A stretch of 64,000 nt of DNA from Lycorma delicatula. Its lineage: Eukaryota > Arthropoda > Insecta > Hemiptera > Fulgoridae. The translations under genes and the position numbers were made by a program. Under the pieces are notes generated by a model. That model was not told where the DNA came from, searched no databases, and saw only the letters and a program-made list of their open reading frames with translations. The stretch's first letter is position 1. Each line of letters starts with the position of its first letter. Below, piece by piece: positions 57,990-64,000 of the stretch. The stretch is from assembly GCF_047948215.1 (NCBI RefSeq), contig NC_134455.1:301896147-301960146 (forward strand), given 5' to 3'.

Positions 57990-58505
57990 AGCCAAATTGG
58001 CACAGATCTGATCTAGGTGATGGTTACCTAGCTAGTGCAGGGCTATAAATGCTACTTGTGGAAGATAGTATATGTACAGTGTAATAAATTCATTGGTATA
58101 TATATATACAGTATATTTTTTTTGTTGTATTTTATAGTAATTTTTTAACGTAACTAATTTACAGTATACATTTTTTAATATTGTTTATTCCAATCAATAA
58201 ACAAATTCACTTCCTACATTTTTAAATTATCTGTAGTCTTATATTTATAAAAAAATAAATTCATAACTGAATAAAACAATAACAAATTAACTTATTTTTA
58301 AAGCCTTAAAAAAAAAATTAAATGTAATCATTACCTTGACATTTAGATATTTCTTGTTTTTATAATTTGCTTTTACTTGCTTGGCAAGCCTTTTTTTGGT
58401 AAAACTTTTGCACTTTATAATGTATTTTGTTTTGATTTCTGTAACTTGCACTAGGATAATACAAATAACTAAAGTAAAAAATTACAAAGTTGCAGAATAT
58501 ATAGC
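57990..58505. other. par-6 intron 2, no gene recognised
   Basis: AT-rich. 57985-58055 has mixed composition (CCAAGCCAAATTGGCACAG, with a GCCAAATTGGC palindrome) but no identity. Confidence 0.4.
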
Positions 58506-58509
58506 ACTG

Positions 58510-59900
58510 AACTCCCTACTACATGTTTTTGTCTTCTTTTGACGATTCTGATGAACTCTCACTTCTCAAATTGATGATGACACATTCAATTCGTTGTTCT
58601 AGAAGATCTTGGAGTTTACAATACTCATCTTCGTTTTTTTTACATATTCGCAACATTTTATTATCCAGTTCTCAACTGAGAGTTCTGCAAACTTTTTATG
58701 ACAAATTTCCATTGTGCTGTCATAAATTGTACATTTCAGCTGTGATCCGGTTCTTCACCTGTGCCCATATCATCTTAATTGGATTTAAATCATGATGATA
58801 TGGGGGTTGGCATAAAACAGGGAACCCGCCTTCCTCCAATATCTCATCTATCTTATATGTTTTCAAGTGATCTTTATTTTTGTTATTTGTCTCATACAAC
58901 TGAACTTTCGTCAAACTTTCATGGATGGTAAGCTGTTAGTCTGCGCTAGTCAATCACTGGTTGTTTTGTTGATGCTGAATTCAGTGATCAGTTTTCTACA
59001 GCATGAGATAAGAAGCATTATCTAAAATAACAACACTGTTTGCGGGCAAGTTAGTCATTAATTTTTCTCTTATCCATTTTAAAAACATGTTGCAGTTCAT
59101 CTGAGAATGATAATCATCTTAGGAAAATTTGGCTTTCCATACTGTCAAGGAGTTGGGAATGAATCCCATTTCAATATCGGCATAGATAAGAATTAACCTT
59201 TCTCCTTTTGAAATTGGCACAGCAAAACAGTCAGGTGCATTTGAAGGTTGCCAACAGAAATGTTGGCAATGAGAACTTAAAATATAAGTCTCATCGACAT
59301 AGACGATTGGTCTTCCTTCAACTCGATCTATGTCTTCTTGGTCTTCTTCACCTTTATTCAAATACACAAACCTTTTGTACTGAATATCATGTTTTTCAAT
59401 AAGAATTGCCTTGCTATTTCTGATTCTCTTTCATTTAAAGTCCGTGCTTAAAAAATGCCCATCTACTATTTTGCCCATTAAATACCCCATCACTTTTTAG
59501 TTTTGTGGTAAATTTCCTTAGAGAAGGCAAGCAGCCCTCGTTTAAGTAAAATTTTATCACTTTACATTGTATGGCATTCCGATCAAAACTGTCTGGGTTT
59601 GTCACTTCCTTTTTGCATTTTATTCCCTTGCGAGGAGAACTGAATTTTTTGCCAAAGCCATTTCACCAGTAATTCATTAAACTGTTTTTTTAGACTCCTG
59701 TAGCATATGCAACACGTTCTACAACTTTTTTGGGGCCACTAACGAACATTCCAACTGCAGCTTCTCTTGCCATGTAATTAAAAACATTGTGTGTAATGTC
59801 TGGGAGTAAATGTCTTTTCCATATAAATTAGACATAATATGCAAAATAATAAAATCAATTCACTGCCATAAGAATAGAGGTGACAAAAATTGACTAAATT
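58510..59900 (-). mobile_element. IS630/Tc1-like DDE transposon fossil
   Basis: Minus strand from 59380: EDQEDIDRVEGRPIVYVDET (59290-59355, first catalytic D in VDET), SNAPDCFAVPISKGERLILI, FIPNSLTVWKAKF, DYHSQMNCNMFLKWIREKL near 59055-59115, VVILDNASY near 59005-59035 (second D, in another frame), KDHLKTYKIDEIL, CQPPYHHDLNPIKMIWAQVKN (58745-58808) and an acidic C-terminal tail. In this family the last motif reads LNPIE; here the E is K, so the third catalytic residue is lost. Degraded N-terminal sequence reaches about 59900. Terminal repeats not resolved. Confidence 0.75.
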
Positions 59901-59904
59901 TAAT

Positions 59905-60555
59905 GCAAATAAATTACTTTTAAAATTTCAAAGTCTGCAACTACTTTCAAGAATTGAAACTCAACGTACGCTATAATCAGACGATAAATTTACTCTGGAT
60001 ACACACAATTAACTGGACAAGTTTTAACTGCAAATACAGTATAAATTAGAACAGAATCATTTTTAAAAAAACAAGTTAGTCTCTGAATGAATCAGGTTTG
60101 TGTAAATACAGATTTAATGTTTCATTTGAATGTTTAAAATTACACATCCTTCGGTTATTATTTACATAAACCTGAGTAAAGAAATTTTTCTTACGTACGA
60201 CTTATAGTCTAGGCTAGCATACAGTTGTTCACCACTCCCAGAACAAAGGGCGAAGAGTGTAGCATAAACAGTAGATATCAATCTTCTGCATGTTTAGCTT
60301 GGATATTTTATACAGTTATAAAACTATAAATAAATACATTTAGGGCTAAACACTAATAATATTGTATAACATATCTATTTCAGTATCTAATAAAGAAATT
60401 GATTATTAATTTAATAATATATAAACTCAGGATTAAATAAGTAACTAATAAATAAGACATGAATTTTTTTCATTGATTGGAATAAATAATAGTATAGTTG
60501 TACTGTATACATTCTTTCTTTAATCGAGTAATATTATAAACTCGTGCTCGTTAGG
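59905..60555. other. par-6 intron 2, no gene recognised
   Basis: AT-rich. No conserved frame on either strand. Confidence 0.4.
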
Positions 60556-60566
60556 CAACAAGATAG

Positions 60567-60640
60567 CCAAATTTTATTTGGCTATACCTCTTGAATCAAT
60601 TTTCATTGATTCAAGAGGTATAGCCACATAAAATTTTTAA
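60567..60640. repeat. Foldback inverted repeat at the edge of repeat copy C
   Basis: GGCTATACCTCTTGAATCAA and its exact reverse complement are separated by six bases (TTTTCA). With the adjoining AAATTTTATTT / ACATAAAATTT the arms extend to about 31 bp with one mismatch. The outer part matches the interior of the 634-bp repeat, so one repeat half has been duplicated head to head. Confidence 0.85.
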
Positions 60641-60895
60641 TTAATGAACTATTTGAATTTAAGGGGAAGGCACATCAGTTCGAATCAGACTTTTTCTCCA
60701 TTTTTTTTTAACTTTTTTTTCAATTTAAATATATTGATTTATTAATAATTATTAACCTCAAATTGTAAAAAAATTCTACTATGAATAATAATTCAGTATT
60801 AACAAAAAAAAAAAAATTAACTTATTAATGAAATAAAATTTTATGTAATTTAATAGTCTTACAAGGAAGTCATGTGGTATCCACATCATATTTTT
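60590..60895. repeat. 634-bp interspersed repeat, copy C (half)
   Basis: Reverse complement of the left half of copy A: shared words include TTTTTAATTAATGAA, AAGGGGAAGGCACAT, CAGTTCGAATCAGACTT, TTATTAATAATTATTAACCTC and, at its end, AAGGAAGTCATGTGGT. It complements copy B, which has only the other half. Confidence 0.8.
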
Positions 60896-60899
60896 TTAA

Positions 60900-61550
60900 A
60901 TTGTGTAAGATAAATCTCTGTTTTAGCTATGTTAGATTTTAGTAATACTAATTTGAAATTTTGTTGCAGTTGAATTTAAAACACAGTTACTCTATACTAG
61001 GGAAGTGATTTCTTTCACTAATATCTATATGTTTAAGAAATGACGTTAGAAAATTTTATCAGTCTTCTTCTATTGATATTATCTATTTATGGTTACACTG
61101 CTTTTGTAGTTTTCAAAGCATTGTTAATTTTTTTTCATTGATGTGACAGCCAATAAATAAATTCAATTTTAGTTTAATTCTTTATTTTAACATTTTGATA
61201 AGTCATATAAGTGTTTATTTCATTGATTACATGAACCATATAATTCTTCTATTAAAAATACACATTGGCCAATATGATATGGGCATTTTAAATGTCAGGT
61301 TAATATTTATATATTTATTTGTGTGCAATTATTTTTGTGATTGGTGAATTGTCAGTGACAATTTACAATTTTTGCGAGGCAAATAAATAGTTTGTAATTT
61401 ACTTTTATCAGTATAGAGATAGCAAATAATTTATTGTGGTCAGTAAAAATGACCTTTGTGAGATATAATTCCAGTCTTTTCCGTGACTTGTTATAATTTG
61501 TGAATAATAAATAAAATCGGTATATATTTATACTCATTCTCAGCTATGTG
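60900..61550. other. par-6 intron 2, no gene recognised
   Basis: AT-rich. No conserved frame. Confidence 0.4.
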
Positions 61551-61552
61551 TA

Positions 61553-61630
61553 CACATACACACACACACATACACACACACACACACACATACACACACA
61601 CACACACACATACATATACATACATACATT
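61553..61630. repeat. (CA)n microsatellite with CATACA interruptions
   Basis: Nearly 80 bases of CA repeats with regular T interruptions, passing into CATA repeats on the right. Confidence 0.95.
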
Positions 61631-62295
61631 GTATAAACCTACATATGTAAAGAGAGATAAAACTGATGTGTATGTGAAAAACCATGCCGGTGCACATATA
61701 CACACATATATTTTAACATTTTAAATTTATGTAAATCCTTTATTTCATAATTTTCTTTTTGTTTAATTTTATAGCTATTTTTGTAATGGTTAATGTAATG
61801 TTGTAAGTTGAATAGGAAGGTAGGTCTCTGACTTTTTTCAAGGGTGAGAACTAGGCTGGTAGACAAAACAAACAGCTTCCTCTATCAAGTCCATTTTCTG
61901 GCTTACATTCTGATTACTGGCTCTGAATAATGATGGTTGACGTGTTTGAAGGTCACAACTATGTGTATGTGATGTATTTCCCCCTCTCAAACCTGTATGT
62001 GTTTAATAACCTGTAACATTTTACTTCTTTATTAAGAAGTTATGTACTTTTTTCTAGCTATAATTTGTTGTATAAGAAAAATGTTATTTTAGTTTTTATC
62101 ATTTAATGGATAGTGTAGTAAAAAAAAAGATTGTTGATAAGTTTGTCTATAAATCTAATTTCATCAAAACTACAGTGAATTAAATTATCCAGATTTTGAG
62201 TCATCAAGCTGACCATTCTTGGTTTATCAGATTTATATTCCTGATCAGTATTTTAGTTTAGTTTTTACTTTTGTCCTGATCATCCAATGTAATTT

Positions 62296-62694
62296 TTATT
62301 CTCCTACAAATTGTTTAATAAAAAAATTTTTCTGGCTTCCATGTTGCTCACTTTTGCTGCCATAAATACTACACACAAATATTTTGTAGAATTTCTTCCT
62401 AATTCCTAAATCCATGCTAGATACTTGGACATTTCTAAAATTGAGAAATTGAGAGTTTACTTGGGTGTTTTCATTTATCCTGATAATTTTACTTAGAGAA
62501 TAAAATTGTACAACTTCTAGATTATTATATTTTCCCTTCATTAACATTAAACTCTCATATCGTTTCTGAAATTTTATTAATTTTTTTCCTTGGCCTATAG
62601 ACGTCACAAATTTGCCTGTGAATTTCAGCCACAGAATGGTTTTCTTGCTACCAAAATCAGAGAACTCCTTGGTCCTTTCACTTGGTGGAATCAT
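62296..62694 (-). CDS. Unassigned open frame, 132 residues
   Basis: This is the longest unassigned open frame outside the transposons. It starts MIPPSERTKEFSDFGSKKTI and contains WLKFTGKFVTSIGQGKKLIKF, then a Lys/Ser/Asn-rich remainder ending FFIKQFVGE. I recognise no domain. It is basic, has no signal peptide or membrane segment, and lies in par-6 intron 2 on the opposite strand. Codon use follows the local AT bias, so it may be chance or a transposon scrap. Confidence here is that the frame is a real gene or gene fossil. Confidence 0.2.
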   Translation of the reverse strand: MIPPSERTKEFSDFGSKKTILWLKFTGKFVTSIGQGKKLIKFQKRYESLMLMKGKYNNLEVVQFYSLSKIIRINENTQVNSQFLNFRNVQVSSMDLGIRKKFYKIFVCSIYGSKSEQHGSQKNFFIKQFVGE

Positions 62695-62699
62695 AAATT

Positions 62700-63285
62700 G
62701 TAGCTCTTATTATAAATGGATACTGACTATCGATTGAAATAACGAAGCTACACAAGCGCTATCTGTTTATATTGTATACAAATTGCAAATTCAAAACAGA
62801 CTTTTCTTAAATAACATGCCTTGTATGAATAATCAAAGGTCATTTTTCAAATAGATTTTTAAAATACAGCTGATCTTAAAAAGCTTGGCATTCTATTGCT
62901 TACTTGAATCTATAGACTTCTAGTTTTACATATAATTGAAACTGAGCAGTAGGGTAAATTGTTGTCTTTTTATGCAACTTAATGCAAAAAAAATGAAGTA
63001 TTGGTTATAGTTTGTAATACCATTGGGATTAATGAAGATCTAGTATGAATAATTGACAAAATAGAATAATTTATTCAGTATGAATTTTAATTAAATGTTT
63101 GTTGTGTTCAGCATGAAGAACATACCTATAAATGTTATTGTTTTACCTACTTGTTAAAAATATTATTTATTTTACTTACAATGTAAATTAGTGTTTTTAA
63201 TAGCATGTTATGTATACTGTGCACTTAAAACATAATTTATAACATAGTTTTATTTATTTTTAATGTGATAGTTTTTAACAGCGTT
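62700..63285. other. par-6 intron 2, no gene recognised
   Basis: AT-rich. Nothing conserved seen. Confidence 0.4.
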
Positions 63286-63294
63286 TTAAGTTAC

Positions 63295-63498
63295 ATATTA
63301 GTGTTTTTGTTATCCGAGAATGGGCCTTTTACACCCATTCCGGATTTTGTTTCTGTGATAGTAGTTTTAAGTTTTAATTTTATCTAAAAACCTAAAATTA
63401 TTTTTATTTATTTATTTATTTATCTATTTATTTATTTTCCGGGCGATGATAACGTTCAACCGTTTTTCGCCCTTAAAAAAAAAAAAAAAAAAAAAACT
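63295..63498 (+). mobile_element. Retroposon 3' tail with two hairpins and poly(A)
   Basis: ATCCGAGAATGGG at 63312-63324 pairs with CCCATTCCGGAT at 63334-63345 (12 pairs, one bulged A). A TTTA/TATT repeat at 63400-63437 is followed by GGGCGA (63441-63446) pairing with TCGCCC (63467-63472), then an A run at 63475-63498. Hairpins before a poly(A) run fit the 3' end of a LINE or SINE. No coding part is present. Confidence 0.55.
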
Positions 63499-63499
63499 T

Positions 63500-64000
63500 A
63501 AAACATAAGAAAGTAATATTGTGTGTTTATTAGATCAACTTTTTAAATATTGTGTTTTTATTGAAATGTTTGTCTGATAATTTCTAAACTGGTAGAGGCA
63601 AGGTTAAGCTACATTTTGTTGACTGATGAAAATAAAGTTTAATAAAAAAAATCAGATGTTATCTATCGTAGTGGTAAATTATTTCATAATAATTTTTCTT
63701 TCACAAAAAAGTATGTGGCCTCATTTTATTTGTTAAATTGGTTTCCATTAAGTTTTAGTTATAATATATGGTTAAGAAGATACCAAATTCGCTACTTCTA
63801 CAGTGGAGTGAAAACATTCCTGTTTTTTTAAATGTATTTCTCTACTAGTATCAGAACGATTAAAAATCGTTAGTAAATTACCAAGTAAGAAAATAATTAA
63901 TTGCTGATTTATCTTATTCCTTGCTGTTAAAATTTATTATTAAGCACCAATCTTTTTGATAATATAATGAATATAAATGGAACAGGAAGTCTGAACATAA
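63500..64000. other. par-6 intron 2 or beyond, no gene recognised
   Basis: AT-rich to the window edge; no par-6 exon seen. Confidence 0.4.

Noticed and set aside
61491..61703. Minus-strand frame rich in Val, Cys and Tyr
   Set aside because: It is a translation of the CA microsatellite.

Overview
The window looks like AT-rich nuclear DNA from an insect, possibly a hemipteran; that order-level guess is weak. The evidence is two conserved animal genes split into GT-AG exons and separated by large introns, plus a dense graveyard of insect-type transposons: R1, Jockey and RTE-like LINEs, Penelope-like elements, many Tc1/mariner relatives, a pogo/Tigger relative and a hAT scrap. Nothing points to a bacterial, organellar or viral source, and there is no operon or CRISPR.

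Host genes, both on the + strand. (1) The 3' half of DPM1 (dolichol-phosphate mannosyltransferase catalytic subunit): exons 23183-23373, 26666-26780 and 32701-32805, ending in a stop codon. The 5' exons, including the catalytic N-terminal half, were not found. (2) The 5' part of par-6 (cell-polarity scaffold): first coding exon 43234-43299 and the PB1-domain exon 55493-55718, separated by a 12.2-kb intron. The CRIB-PDZ exons lie beyond the right edge or were not recognised. The two genes are about 10.4 kb apart.

Layout. 0.4-8.2 kb: one old LINE (ORF1, endonuclease, RT, C-terminus) split by a younger RTE-like LINE (1323-3980, with a possible 8-bp target duplication) and by a mariner-like element (about 6.45-7.5 kb). 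8.4-10.9 kb: a Jockey-type LINE abutting a pogo/Tigger fossil. 11.5-15.5 kb: an orphan zinc-module fossil and two mariner fossils. 15.5-17.8 kb: a GC-richer LINE-like element that carries only ORF1. 21.0-22.8 kb: a 5'-truncated R1-like LINE. 23.2-33.2 kb: DPM1, its introns filled with a mariner, two Penelope-like copies in opposite orientations, a DUF4817-type mariner split by a 634-bp repeat, a Jockey 3' end and a tRNA-like SINE candidate. 33.6-42 kb: an R1-like LINE and three mariner-type elements, two with visible inverted ends. 43.2-64 kb: par-6 exons and introns holding a mariner, a hAT scrap, a zinc-binding protein fossil, a second RTE-like copy, two more copies of the 634-bp repeat and a DDE transposon fossil.

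Nearly all transposon ORFs carry stops or frameshifts, so the only coding sequence likely to be functional is the five host exons. I found no clear new biological system. The points most worth a second look are the ORF1-only LINE, two recurrent protein fossils of unknown function, the direct-repeat-ended 634-bp repeat family with its foldback, and the upstream ORF that overlaps the par-6 start codon. Family calls are from translated motifs recognised by eye; no search was run.
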